Part shown: positions 12,355 to 23,529 of the stretch, piece after piece
Position numbering within the stretch: the first letter of the stretch is position 1
Layout of the letters: every line of letters starts with the position of its first letter
Assembly (NCBI GenBank): GCA_965153455.1
Contig: OZ234495.1
Span: 14,256,875-14,320,874, forward strand
Source: Sphagnum compactum
Lineage: Eukaryota; Bryophyta; Sphagnopsida; Sphagnales
Direction: 5' to 3'
Length of the DNA: 64,000 bases
Made by a program: the position numbers and the translations under genes
The notes under the pieces: model-generated
The model's input: the letters and a program-made list of their open reading frames with translations, nothing else
Databases searched by the model: none
Told to the model about the DNA's origin: nothing

Positions 12355-13119
12355 TGGGGTGAACCCAATACCAAGACTAGGATAATATATATATATTTTT
12401 TGAAAAATCCCCAAAAAAATCCAATATTAAGATTAGGCTCAAAATTTGATACCAAACCAATACTTGTTCTTCCCCACCTAAACTTTGAGGTTGCAAGGTG
12501 GAAACTTACTCAGATGAATTAGAGTGTGCAGGACGGATTGGGGGACCCATTTTGGAGCATTGGCAGCAAGGTGGGTTTACACATTGTGGGAAGAAGAATG
12601 TGTTATTCTGGTTCATTTCTGCAATTGTCAAAGTGCACTTAGATGTTACATAAGTCTCTTGAAAGGTAGTTTCAAGTCTTATATTTTCAAACTAACTTAC
12701 TATTACATTGCATGGTACCCAAAACATGACATTCTTTGGAGGTTTAATGATCAACAACAACATCACTATAATGATGGTTGTTGGTGGAACAATTCTTACT
12801 TGCATTTTTACCTAATGCTATGATATAAAAATCACATTAACAAAAAAAAAAAAAAAGCGAAATGGTGATATCTTATTTCATCATGGATTTAAAGCAATAA
12901 GTGAAATGGTTGAAAGCCTTCTTTATTGAAGGTTTAGAGAAACATGATCATGTACATTTGGTGTGATTTGCGGTGTTTTATGCAAATGTGCCATATGCAA
13001 TGAACCAAGAGTTTACAACAATGAAATCATGTTCTTATTTTATATTTGTACATAAATTTAAACTAGTGACATGAAAACAACATTACAAAACACCTCCCAA
13101 ATGTAAGATCAAACAACTT

Positions 13120-15132
13120 TTATTGAAAGAAAAAACACTTACTAGAGCCTCCCTTAGCATTTTCACAATATTTGCCAAACACATCATTGAGCACATTTGT
13201 GGAAGAAAAAGAAGCTTTCAATAATTGCAACATCTGGTGCATCATCCCACCCATCCTAGATTAATCACTTTGTTTTCGAAGCTACAAAACCAAGTCTATC
13301 CATCAACTTAATGATTGTAGATCGTAATTCAATTCTAAAATCAAAACATGTAATATATTTAATTGCGACATTCTAAGGCTTTATTTTATATAGTCGTGGA
13401 AAAGAACTTGCCAACAACATATCTATCTCTTCAACATGAACTATATTACACAAGTTGCGTCATTGGAATAGCAAGTAATGTTTTTGAGACGCAAAACACA
13501 ACTTGAGCTGGGTGTAATAGATACCTCCTCAGCATTGACAAGAACATCAATGGTGTCCAAATCACCAACTTTTTCAGTCCTAAGCATATTGAGTGTGATG
13601 AGCGCTTTGATTGCAGAGCTTGCAAAAATATCAAGTGTGTTGGTGATCATGAATTGGATTCCTCCCTTCACATATCCTCTCAACAACTCACCCTTCACAC
13701 TCTTTCGAGTTGCTACCTGCCCCACTCAACTTGATACCATAGGAAATAATATGTGATCAATTTAGTATCACAAACATTTACAATCTAAGCATATGGTTGG
13801 AACACTCACCATGACTTTCAACAACCAAATTTAAACTTGGAATTTCGTTTGTCATATGACATTTTCATTTCCATACATCTCCACGAACATTTGAGTGCAT
13901 GCAATATGAAATTTCAAGAACATTGATTATTAACTTCAAATTGAGCTTGAAAGCAATTCTCTTATTGAAATGTGTTACATTTGTTGTTAGTGCCAACTTT
14001 ACAAATAATTGAATTTTGATTTTGATCTCAAACAATGACAATATGGCACAATTTTGTTAAAATTGGGGGTTTGTGCAAACTTACAATGGGGTGACTAGGT
14101 GATCCAGAGCTGGTGGTGGTGACCATGGTAAGTTCTGCATCAACATTAAGTCCTCGAGATGTTTGAGGTCGTTGTGGCACATCAAGATTAATGTTGTTTT
14201 TTACTTTATTGGAACGTCGACTACGTGGAGATTCCTATGTCCCCCCACATGGTGTATGATTTTATAAATTAGTTAACTAGTAGTTCCCAATTCCCAAAAG
14301 TGTTGCAAGGAGTTCAATTTGTTGAAGAAACATTCATTACAAGTGTAAAGATGGAATCTAGAAGAAAAGTTGCATGAATTTTATGTGTCAAGGACATATT
14401 TTCTACCTGTTGTTGTTCCTCAGCTTCAGGAGACTCTAAATCTTCAACAAGCTTCAGAATGGTTTCCATCTTCCTAGATTTGTGTTTGGGACATTTGGTG
14501 CCAAGTACAGTGGTCACGAAAGAACATTTTTGACCACATCCATAGTAGTTGTCACTTTGAGAGAAACTCCCACTCGCTAAAACCCCCCCCTCGGGTGTTG
14601 AATTGATAGAACTTAAGAGCTTGCCAGCAAATCCATTCATGGGTTTTGGATCTAACAAAAATTTCTTATCAATCACCATTTTGGAAGCTTCGAGCCTTAC
14701 CACACTATCAAACACATTGGAGATGGAGGTCATAGCAAAATGCTCCTTGCATTTCTGGTTCATTTTCTTGGGACTTGGGGTGTAGGGAAGAGAAGGAGGC
14801 ATAAGTAGTGGTGGTGCTGGTGGTGAAGAAGGAGCTAGAACAACAACATATGTTTCAGGTTTGTGGATCATTGCAGCTTGAGTAAGGAGCTTGACAATGC
14901 AACCCATAGGGAGAGTGAGGAAACCCACAAGCATATCGACGAAGTCCTTTCCGGCTTCTACACAAAGCACTTGTCTACTAAGTTTGGAGAACAAGAGAGT
15001 GATCCCTATTGTCTCTTCCTCCTTGGTTGAAGGCATTCCACAATTTTGGCAAAGGGGACATGGTGGGATTGATGTCTCCATGTGACCTTGGGCAATGCCT
15101 CCATTACAATGGTCCTCTTGTGATGATGACAT
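13120..15132 (-). CDS. DUF674-family protein, 4 exons, 393 aa
   Basis: Exons on the minus strand are 15132-14407, 14234-14085, 13716-13525 and 13233-13120. All junctions are phase 0 with GT donors and AG acceptors. Family marks in order: EAGKDFVDMLVGFLTLP at residues 59-75, the core DUF674 signature; a Cys group YYGCGQKC with a later KCPKH (about 197-217); YVKGGIQFMITN (about 307-318); and a C-terminal EEMLQLLKASFSSTNVLNDVF (about 355-375) matching the family's usual EEALKLLKAS ending. An extra CPLCQNC motif at 25-31 may bind metal. DUF674 is a plant family with no established biochemical function. The start is the ATG at 15132; a GTG two codons earlier is not used. The short last exon completes the domain, and without it the protein would end in unrelated sequence. 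Alternative: an unexpressed family member. Confidence 0.82.
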
Positions 15133-15141
15133 GATCACAAA

Positions 15142-15360
15142 TCAAGATTTATTATTGATTGTCACATTTTGTTCAAATCCTGAAGAAAAACATCCATAGA
15201 AGCAAATTCCCAATATCATCATGAACAAACCAAAAGGCAAAGTGTTTGGCTTTTTACTTGTGAAAGAGAAAAAATGAGGCCAAGAGTCTCCATGCCTCCG
15301 TGATCTTTGTAGCTCTTCTTCTTCTTCTATTTCCAAATGGTTTGTCACCATTTTCACCAT
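15142..15360 (-). CDS. Upstream ORF (72 codons) in frame with the DUF674 gene
   Basis: The frame starts at a true ATG (15360), contains an acidic stretch (EIEEEEEL) and a hydrophobic segment (LPFGLFMMILGICFYGCF), and stops at a TGA (15144-15142). It is in the same frame as the DUF674 start, only four codons upstream of it. It may be a regulatory upstream ORF in the 5' leader, or an N-terminal part cut off by a nonsense mutation. DUF674 proteins do not usually carry such an extension, so I favour the leader reading. Confidence 0.3.
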   Translation of the reverse strand: MVKMVTNHLEIEEEEELQRSRRHGDSWPHFFSFTSKKPNTLPFGLFMMILGICFYGCFSSGFEQNVTINNKS

Positions 15361-15639
15361 TATAAGCTAGGGGTACTTATTTACTTTCTTTCAAGTGTTG
15401 TTCTTAACTGGCCTTTTGTCCTCTAGGGGAAAGGGTTTTTAATAAACATTTTACAAAAAAAAGAGATAAAAAAGGCATTTTTTTCATATGTTACAATTGA
15501 GAATTTTTTAAAAATATATATATATTTTAGATATAATATTCTTATAATCCAATTCAACCAGGGCAGGGGAATTTTTTTGGGCACCATTGATTTTTATTTT
15601 TTTTAAAGGAGGGTCATGAGATTTGAGGGGGCTCTCAAA

Positions 15640-15760
15640 AGGAATCATCATCATCATCATCACCCTTTCCATTTGTGAAGAGGTTTTGGTTTTTTTTCTT
15701 TTTTCTTTTTCCTTCTTCTCAATTATTTGTTGTTGTTGTTGTTGCTTCTTCATCTTCCAA
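15640..15760. repeat. (ATC)n and (GTT)n triplet runs upstream of the DUF674 gene
   Basis: An ATC triplet run (about 15643-15662) and a GTT run (about 15727-15745), separated by CT-rich sequence. They lie 500-600 bp upstream of the DUF674 start codon, where the promoter or leader is expected. Confidence 0.7.
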
Positions 15761-15784
15761 GCATGGGGGTCTTTGAGTCTTAAC

Positions 15785-16107
15785 CAGTTTTGGGCAGCAG
15801 GTTATATAGGCTTTGATTTTGTTGATAACTGTCGGTTCTGGTTTTTTCGAGCATGCATTTTTCATCAAACAATCGCTGGTGGTTTACAGGTAGTTATTTG
15901 AAAAAATAAATTCAAAATTTTGAGAACCGTGGGTATGTATCGGAATCGGTTCTCGGAGTTTTAGAACCACGGTTAAAATTTGGAATTCGGGAATGGGTAT
16001 TTAATTTTTAAATTTTTTTTCCAAGAGTTACAGTTATATATATGTTTGAAAACCACCCTAAGAACCGCCAGTTATCAATTTCCCGTTCCTCATAACCGCC
16101 CGACACT
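15785..16107. mobile_element. hAT-like non-autonomous element (decayed)
   Basis: The two ends are long imperfect inverted repeats. The left end begins CAGTTTTGGGCAGCAGGTTA and later has TTGATAACTGTCGGTTCT. The right end, read inward on the other strand, begins CAGTGTCGGGCGGTTATGAG and later has TTGATAACTGGCGGTTCT. The length is 323 bp and the ends are CAG..CTG. The flanking 8-mers GTCTTAAC and GTCAGGTC agree at only four positions, so a target duplication is not secure. Related GGTTCT-rich sequence lies at about 30880-31090 and 56600-56740. Confidence 0.5.
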
Positions 16108-16109
16108 GG

Positions 16110-19100
16110 TCAGGTCATGGACCTACTATTGAAATATCATTGATTATTTTTACATAAGAACTCCCTTCTGGCTACTTCCACAGATAAGGCTTAATTGAAA
16201 TTGTAAGTTTGATAAGCTTTTTTTTTTTTTTTTGTCTAGATTTTTTAATGTTAATTAACCTTATAATTTACTAATACAACCACAAGAATCCACATTTGAA
16301 AATTAGTCATTTACATATGTTGGAAAATAATATTGAAAAATGTAAGTAATATTGTCAATTAAATGCTATAAATAGTTTCAAGACAATTCAGGCAATCTTG
16401 CAAAGATTTTTCATTTTGTTACTACTTACAAATAACTTTCTAATAATGCAACAAAATGTTCAAATCATTTCAAACCCTTTTTTTTCTTTATTATTATTAT
16501 TTTTTTAGGGGAATCTATTGTTATGACAATGAATATCATAGTTATTACCCTTCAAAAGGGCCTAGCTTGGAATAAGCATAGCCTATGATCTATTTTAGAT
16601 TCATGTTACCATATTATTCTTTACAACATGGTAATGAATCTAGTATTTCAATTGTTCCAAAATTGCTTTGTCATAATATGTGTATTGAATTAAGATTGTT
16701 TGTTTAGAGAATAGTAAAAATAATAATTTTTAAATTTATGTTTCGCAAATTCATTGTATGCACATATAATGTCAAATGTTTCATGGTCATTCACAAAACA
16801 ATAATGAACCATCTTTATGAACTACTATAAACATGTAACATTTCTACTTGCAAATTATGTAAGTTGAAATCAAAGGATGAAGATTAAAATTGGGCACCTA
16901 ATTTAGATATACATATTGTGTGTAAAACAAATTATGCATTAACACACAAATGTTTAGATGCGTTTGAGAATAAAATAATTGCATATATTATGTGTCCAAA
17001 TATAACATTTTTTACAAAGTTTAGTATGGTGGCTCTAGATTGAAGGTAAACTAGTAGAGGATCCAAAGATTATAAAATTTGGGAATTATAGGGAAAATGG
17101 GTCAATTTAAGAAGCCTTTTTATAAGATGAATGTAGGGCATGTTTTGCAAACAAAGAAATGTGTTCAAAGGGAGATAATAATTTTTGGGTCAAATTTTGA
17201 TTTTATTGTCGAGCATATTATTTAAATGGATGTGTTTGTTCTTGTATCACATGACATTTTTTCATTATAAATATTGGATTTAATCATGTTTGTGACTTGT
17301 TTTACCATATATAGTTCATGATGTTATGCATAAAATATATTTATAATTATGTCACAACATTCAATGTACCATGAAACAACAATAAATTATTACTTTTATG
17401 GCTCTCCTTTGAGCTGGTAATAGATTTCATGGATATGTATGTATGCATAATGATGCATGATGATATATTAAATAAATTGAACTTGGGATGCATGAGGAGT
17501 TTAGAAATTATATGACTACCAAAGTCATGGTCAATGGGAAAATAACTAGTGCAAGGATTTCTTTAAAAGAAATATTTACAAGTTTGGGGAAGAATAGGGA
17601 AACTAAAATTTTCTACAAAATGCTTTGTAATTAAATTGTTCAACATGTTTTGCAAATAAATAAATAAAATATTCCAAGATGATGGATATATTGTGTTCCA
17701 TATGTCAACTTTTGTGGGAATGTAACTAGCATGTCATATAATATCAATTACCATCAAGATGTCATGACATATGAAATAATTGTAACATGGTTAGATGAAA
17801 GGTTTAGAAAATATGTAGTTACCAATGTTGAACATGAATATTTAGAGGTGTTATGAGGGTAGTTGTAACCTTTGTGAACTATAATTTAAATAGATATTGA
17901 TCTAGTATTGCAAATGTCTTGTAAATGAACATGTCTCCTTCAACAATATGGTAATGATTTATGTACATGATATATGACATAGGATTTATATGAACAAGTA
18001 GATAAATATATTGGTGACATTTGATTATATGAAAGATTCAAAACTACAAAGGTCGATACTAAATGGTACCCATTCTTAAACAACAACTTATTTCCTTTCC
18101 AATTGCTAGTTGGTTAAACCTATCATGTTGTTACTTCACACCATGAGTTAATGTGTTTACACATAATCCATAATCAAGGTCATGTATATATTAAGTTTGA
18201 CAAGACTGCAAAATGTAGCAATAGCCAATCCATACGAATTAAAAAACACTTATTTACAATATAGCCACACTACCACAACAAGGATTATTTACATCACAAA
18301 TTTTCAAACTTTGGTTGCAAGCAAACATGCCAATTCCTTGTTATTCAACAAACAACACAAGATAGGAAACATGATAATTTTTTTGATAATGATGCCTTTG
18401 GTAGTTGAAAAAATGCATAAATTATCAATTGTTGTAAGCACCTACAAAATCCCCTAAAGAATCCATATAGAGAAGGGAGAGCATTTTGATGACATCAATG
18501 AATTTCCAATTTTATTCGATGTACATGCACATAAAACAAGTGGAAGATTAATAACAACAACAATGAGGACAATAAAACCAAAGTTGTAAGGAAAATGATA
18601 AGAAATCTTGAATTTTACTTTTGACCAAGTATTTTTCAATTAATAATAAATTGGACATGAAAGGTATTTACATTCAAAGAAATGTAAAAAGAACACATAG
18701 CTTGCGTTGATGCATTTTCTAGTCTCCACATATAGTCTAATGTCTATGTATATATGTGACATCCCTACCATGATTTAGACATGTATAATTCCTTGAGACA
18801 AGCACAAGAATTGTGGCATATCCAAAAAACAACAATTATTTACAAGGAATTCCTAGCACACCACAAATATAGGTGTTTTCAACTATTACATCCCAAGAAG
18901 CTTCACATGTCAACAACTAGCATGATCTTCTTTCATAGACTTTGTCAAGCAAGCATACAATGTTTTCAACATACAAATGCCAAGTAAACTTGGAAACATG
19001 TTCATAATTTGAATAAAAACACCATGTAGTTTGGGTAATGTGAGGATGTGATTTTGTGCTCTTAACCAAAAATCTTAAAGATATTTTGTACAATGAGTTG

Positions 19101-21490
19101 TGCAAGGCTATATATGCTTGTAAACTACATAATGACAGTAGGTCATCACTTTTTTATAATGAGAAAATGTTGAAACAAGTTTACAAAAGACCGAATTTTC
19201 CCTCCGATTTGTAAAACCTTTTAATATGTCATTACAAAAAAAAGTTGAAATGAAATTGTCTTTTGATTTAGAAGAATCATGCTTCTAGGAAATGACCCTT
19301 TATTTGTTAGAGAAGACATTTTGATCCAAATTAACATGCTTCAATTGATCATTTAACATCTTTAGATTTGTTTTGAAACCTTTCATTCTTCCTTTTCTTA
19401 TCATGTCTTTTCACCCCTTGCCATAAGGGTAGAAATCAACTTCTTAATGTTTTGGTGAATACCACTTAGTTAAAAAAAAATGAAATAGAGCCAAAAGAAA
19501 TAAATAAGAGCCAAAGAAAAGCTAAAGGAAAGAAAAATGAAAGAAAATTAAAATAACAACATGCATGAACTCCAAAAAGAAGAATGGAAAAAACCTAGAA
19601 TTCTAAAAATGAAAAGTGAAGTGAGAAATTGGATATGCATATCAAGTTATGGGATGCACATGTATGATGCAAAAGACTATAAAACCCTTTTCAACATCCT
19701 ATGAACAAAAACAAACAAACACATGCAAGGCATTGACAACTACCTTTCAAATGGCAAGGTGAAAAAAAACTTCACACACCTTATTAAAGACTAGTCGTTT
19801 ACACAATTTTCTTTTGCTCCACTCTTAAATTTTGCATCTTTGTTTATGCAAGTTTATGCATCTGTATTGTACTCACATTATATAGTACTCTATCCTTTGT
19901 TGCTTGAAAATCATCATTTTGCAACTTCATTGCTTTCTGACTATGTATGCACAATAACCTCCATTTTAATGCCTCATTTAAGACCTAGTAACTTAAAACT
20001 TCATTTGAGTCCTTATTCAACAAACGAAGTTGTGGTTGCCTATGAAGATAAAATATTTGTGTGCCTCAATAGGTTGCTTTCATAACAATTAGATGTTAAA
20101 GGTTGAAATTGAATTGACAAATCATTGGGTTTGTCAAAAAAAGTTAAAAGAAAAGATTCAACAAGCTTCATTCTTGGTTAAAATGTATGTCATATATAAT
20201 GACATTTGTGGAACTATTCTCAAGAAATTTGTTTATTTTCCTCTCTAGCATTAAGTATAAGTCCCAAGGTAAAAAAATTTGAATGAAGAAGAACAACACA
20301 AAACATGGATAGTAACCCACAAATTGTGCATACAACGTAATATAATAAGTGGAACAGATAACCTAGCCAATAAGTCCTCAATCCACACACAAAAGATGCA
20401 AATGGAATGAAGGGAACAAATGTTGGTGAGGCCTATAAATGCTCAAGGTGTTCATTGAACCTCCACTTGTCTAGATTAGACCATTGTTTCCCATCACATT
20501 CCAATTAGACACCAATGCATTTCCATTGAAACAACAACTTTAGTTCAAAAAGCAATGGGAAATGATGGGCAAGCTTGATAACAATGGGTTGGTGTTGAAA
20601 TTGTGACATCATGATTCTACAACAAGGTAGCCCAAGGTTGTTATGGTATGTTTTGGTAGCTTATAGGGAATGATAAAAAAATTTCCTTTCACTAGTTAGT
20701 GTTGGAATTGTGTCAATGTGTTTTGACAATATTGTTGACATTTTTGTGAACATTGAAAATTTGATAGAAATTTTTCCTTATCATCCCTCGTCATTTTCCC
20801 CATCATTCCTTGCCATCTGCCATCTTTTTCCATTGTCTTCATCATTTTTCATTGTTGTCCTTGTTATCCCTTGTCATCCTTCGCCATCTTTCATTGCCTA
20901 TCCCATTGTCCCTCACCATCCTTCCATCACCCCCAATGTTGCACATTGCATGCCATTAAAAGGGATACCCATTTCAATTTGGCATATGGTTGATAAAAAA
21001 TTTAAGTTGAAAATCACAAAAAAGCCAATCCATGGTGCATTCTTTACAAGGACTTAGCTCCCAACAAATGCCTCCATTGTTTAATGTTGAAACCTAGCAA
21101 ATTAACAAAAGGAACTCCACACATGAATTGCCCAAAAGGGCTACGCTACAATTTTGATCCATGTCAATGGATTGAATGGAGATATAAAAATCGAAAGGAA
21201 ATGGGGCAATATTTAAACTACCTTGAATTTATTAAAGCTTTGATGATTTATTATCCCCACTTTGTTCTTTGGAAGTTATACCCTTGTTGAACTACAGTTT
21301 CCAGGTCGTAGAAGCCCTTTTGGCTCACAAGTGCAAGCCCATTTCTAGCTGTTTTCTCTGTTCTCATAATCAAATCATGTCCATATAAAATGATTTCAGA
21401 ACCTCCTACATGCACAGTCAAGAATATATTTTGAACCCATCTTCACAGCCCTGTATTATCGATATCAAGTGAAGAAACTTCTTGAGAATA
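16110..21490. other. Gene-poor AT-rich spacer
   Basis: Over 5 kb without a supportable gene. Short frames at 18182-18990, 19840-20085 and 21084-21290 show no domain and no exon links. A pyrimidine-rich degenerate stretch of CATC and CCATC words (about 20780-20935) gives the 115-codon frame seen there. Confidence 0.5.
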
Positions 21491-21494
21491 GGAC

Positions 21495-23267
21495 TCAAGA
21501 TGTAGATGAGGAGTGAGGAACTAGCTCTACCTGAAAAATACGACTGAATTCAGATAACAAACTTTGATGCACAGTATCCACCAAAACATCAGGGTGCTTA
21601 TATCTGCTGGCCCCATGCTCCAAGGACAAATCAGATCCTGCTTCCAAAAGCTTTGACAAGCTTGTAACTGAATAATTGGCAATTCCACATGGCACTATAT
21701 TGGCAAAAGGAGCAAGGTTGGTGCTCACATTTAAGGCAAGTCCATGGTACGTAATCCACCTCGAGACCCGCACACCGATTGCTGCCACCTTTTCCAAAAC
21801 CAAACAACCCAAATTAAGTATATTTCATTAGTTTGGATATAAACTGATAGTTTGCACACAAACCAGAAGAGTCTGTGACCATTGCAAACAATCTATGAAA
21901 TTCACATAACTGAATCAATGAAATAATGTTTGGCATTTAATTGGCAGAAAACTGTAAATACCTTCTCATGACCAACCCAGACACCAGTGAGGCCCTCAAT
22001 ACGGTTAGCTCTAATTTCGCAAGCAGACCAAAGTGCACGGATGACAACTTCCTCGAGGCTACGAAGATACCAGTGCAAGTCCATTTGATGGTGCCGCAGA
22101 TTGAGAATGGGATACATTACTAGCTGCCCTGGCCCATGGTATGTTACCTGCACAACAAAACACATCCACCAAAACAACTTCTGAGCATTTGTAAAGCCAC
22201 CCACCACCTTCAAGCATTTTCTCAAGCTCCTTTGAGAAAGACAAAAGATTTTCTTTTCCTGATGCAGTGATGCAGCAGCATCCAGGGATCAATGATCACT
22301 GGCTGAGAATTTAGGGATACAAACCAGCTAAACAACAGTGATGGCATTTCAGGTAAAAAAGCAATGGAGTTCAGGTAACAGGCATGCAAGTTTAAATGTG
22401 GAGAGGGAGTAGAGATTGAGATAGAGCTTCACATCTGACCAGGGAGAAGGAGTTTTAGGGTTTAGGGTTTTACTCCAAGCAGGGAAGGTTTGGAATTTCA
22501 GTGTGAAGGCTTGAGGAGGATCTAACAAAACGGGATTCAGAACGTAGAAGAGTCAATGAAATCAGGGGAATATGTTTAGTGAGAAAGTTTCCATGGGTTT
22601 GGATCTAGAATGCAAGCTTGAGTGATGAGAGAGGCACAAACAATAGGCAGGTCTGTTACCAGGAATATCCTTAACACATTGAATGCCTTCGGAATTGCCC
22701 ACAGAAAATGCTGCAACTTCAACACAAACCCAAAAAGCAAAAGATACATAGAGAAAAGATCCGCATTCATACATACATACCTACCTCTCCTCCACGCTCT
22801 GTTCGATGGAGCTCAAAAGGGGGGTTCTCAAGGTCAAATTTTAGGAAGTCGTTGGAGCTTCTGGTACCCAGAGTATAAACCGGAGGATGCTGCAACACAA
22901 CAAGACAGTCGTCCATATCCTCCCCTCTCTTCAAAGCTTGAACTCTTTCTTCAACCCTAAGTTTCTGCCATGCCCAGGCCTCAACGTAGGGCACAAGATC
23001 TCGAAACCGATCGTGACACTCACACTTGCGAATCCCAAGTGATTCGCATTTTGACGAGTACCCCTCAGCAATGGTGGAAGAAAATGATCCATCATCGTAA
23101 CTCTTCGAAATGCAAGCTCTGGAGAAGACCTTTTTGAGCCCTTTCGTCACAAAATGAGTAGATGTTGGAATGTGTGCTTCTGAGATTGGTGGATGACCGA
23201 TATGGCTTTGGTTGCCGAAGAGGGAAATTGGGTTTCTGTGAGAGCAACCCAGTACAGTAGATTCCAT
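21495..23267 (-). CDS. LIP2p: Octanoyltransferase (LipB / LIP2p type), plastid, 320 aa
   Basis: The enzyme moves the octanoyl group from octanoyl-ACP to a lysine of lipoate-dependent E2 and H proteins, the first step of lipoate assembly. Exons on the minus strand are 23267-22785, 22147-21962 and 21788-21495, all joined in phase 0 (…[12 protein letters not shown]…, …[11 protein letters not shown]…). LipB marks: [12 protein letters not shown] at 158-169, GLTGVWVG at 213-220, the catalytic lysine K223 immediately before AAIG (the second intron falls just after it), ITYHGLALN near 235-243, and the catalytic cysteine C257 in VPCGIANYS. About 75-80 N-terminal residues precede the conserved domain, rich in Ser and low in acids, which fits a plastid transit peptide. 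A mitochondrial isoform (LIP2) is the alternative. The extreme C-terminus after FQVEL is unverified. Confidence 0.92.
22453..22472 (+). repeat. Telomere-like motif in LIP2p intron 1
   Basis: Two TTTAGGG units inside the first intron of the octanoyltransferase gene. Confidence 0.7.
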
Positions 23268-23363
23268 AGCAAAAAGTTCATGCTAATCACACACAGCAAA
23301 TTCTTCAAGTTTTGGAGTTGAACAAGACATTGGATCCATCGGTACTGCTGTAGTGACCCATGG

Positions 23364-23378
23364 AACCCTAAACCCTAA
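23364..23378 (-). promoter_or_regulatory. Telo-box upstream of LIP2p
   Basis: AACCCTAAACCCTAA on the plus strand lies about 100 bp upstream of the LIP2p ATG. This is a double telo-box (AAACCCTAA), an element known from promoters and leaders of plant genes active in growing tissue. Its use here is inferred from position only. Confidence 0.5.
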
Positions 23379-23529
23379 AAGGTTTGAACAGAAGACACCT
23401 GAAACCTTGGAAGAGAATGCAGTGTCTGACATTGCTTTTTTGCATCTTTGAAACAACACAACAAAGGATCTTTCAAGGAGTGCAGAATGTTTCTTAGAGC
23501 TCAAAAAGCTTTGTAATCCAATTTCATCT

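Noticed and set aside
13441-13524. Read-through end of DUF674 exon 3 as the true C-terminus
   Set aside because: Splicing at GAG|GTATCT to the exon at 13233-13120 restores the family C-terminal motif in frame.
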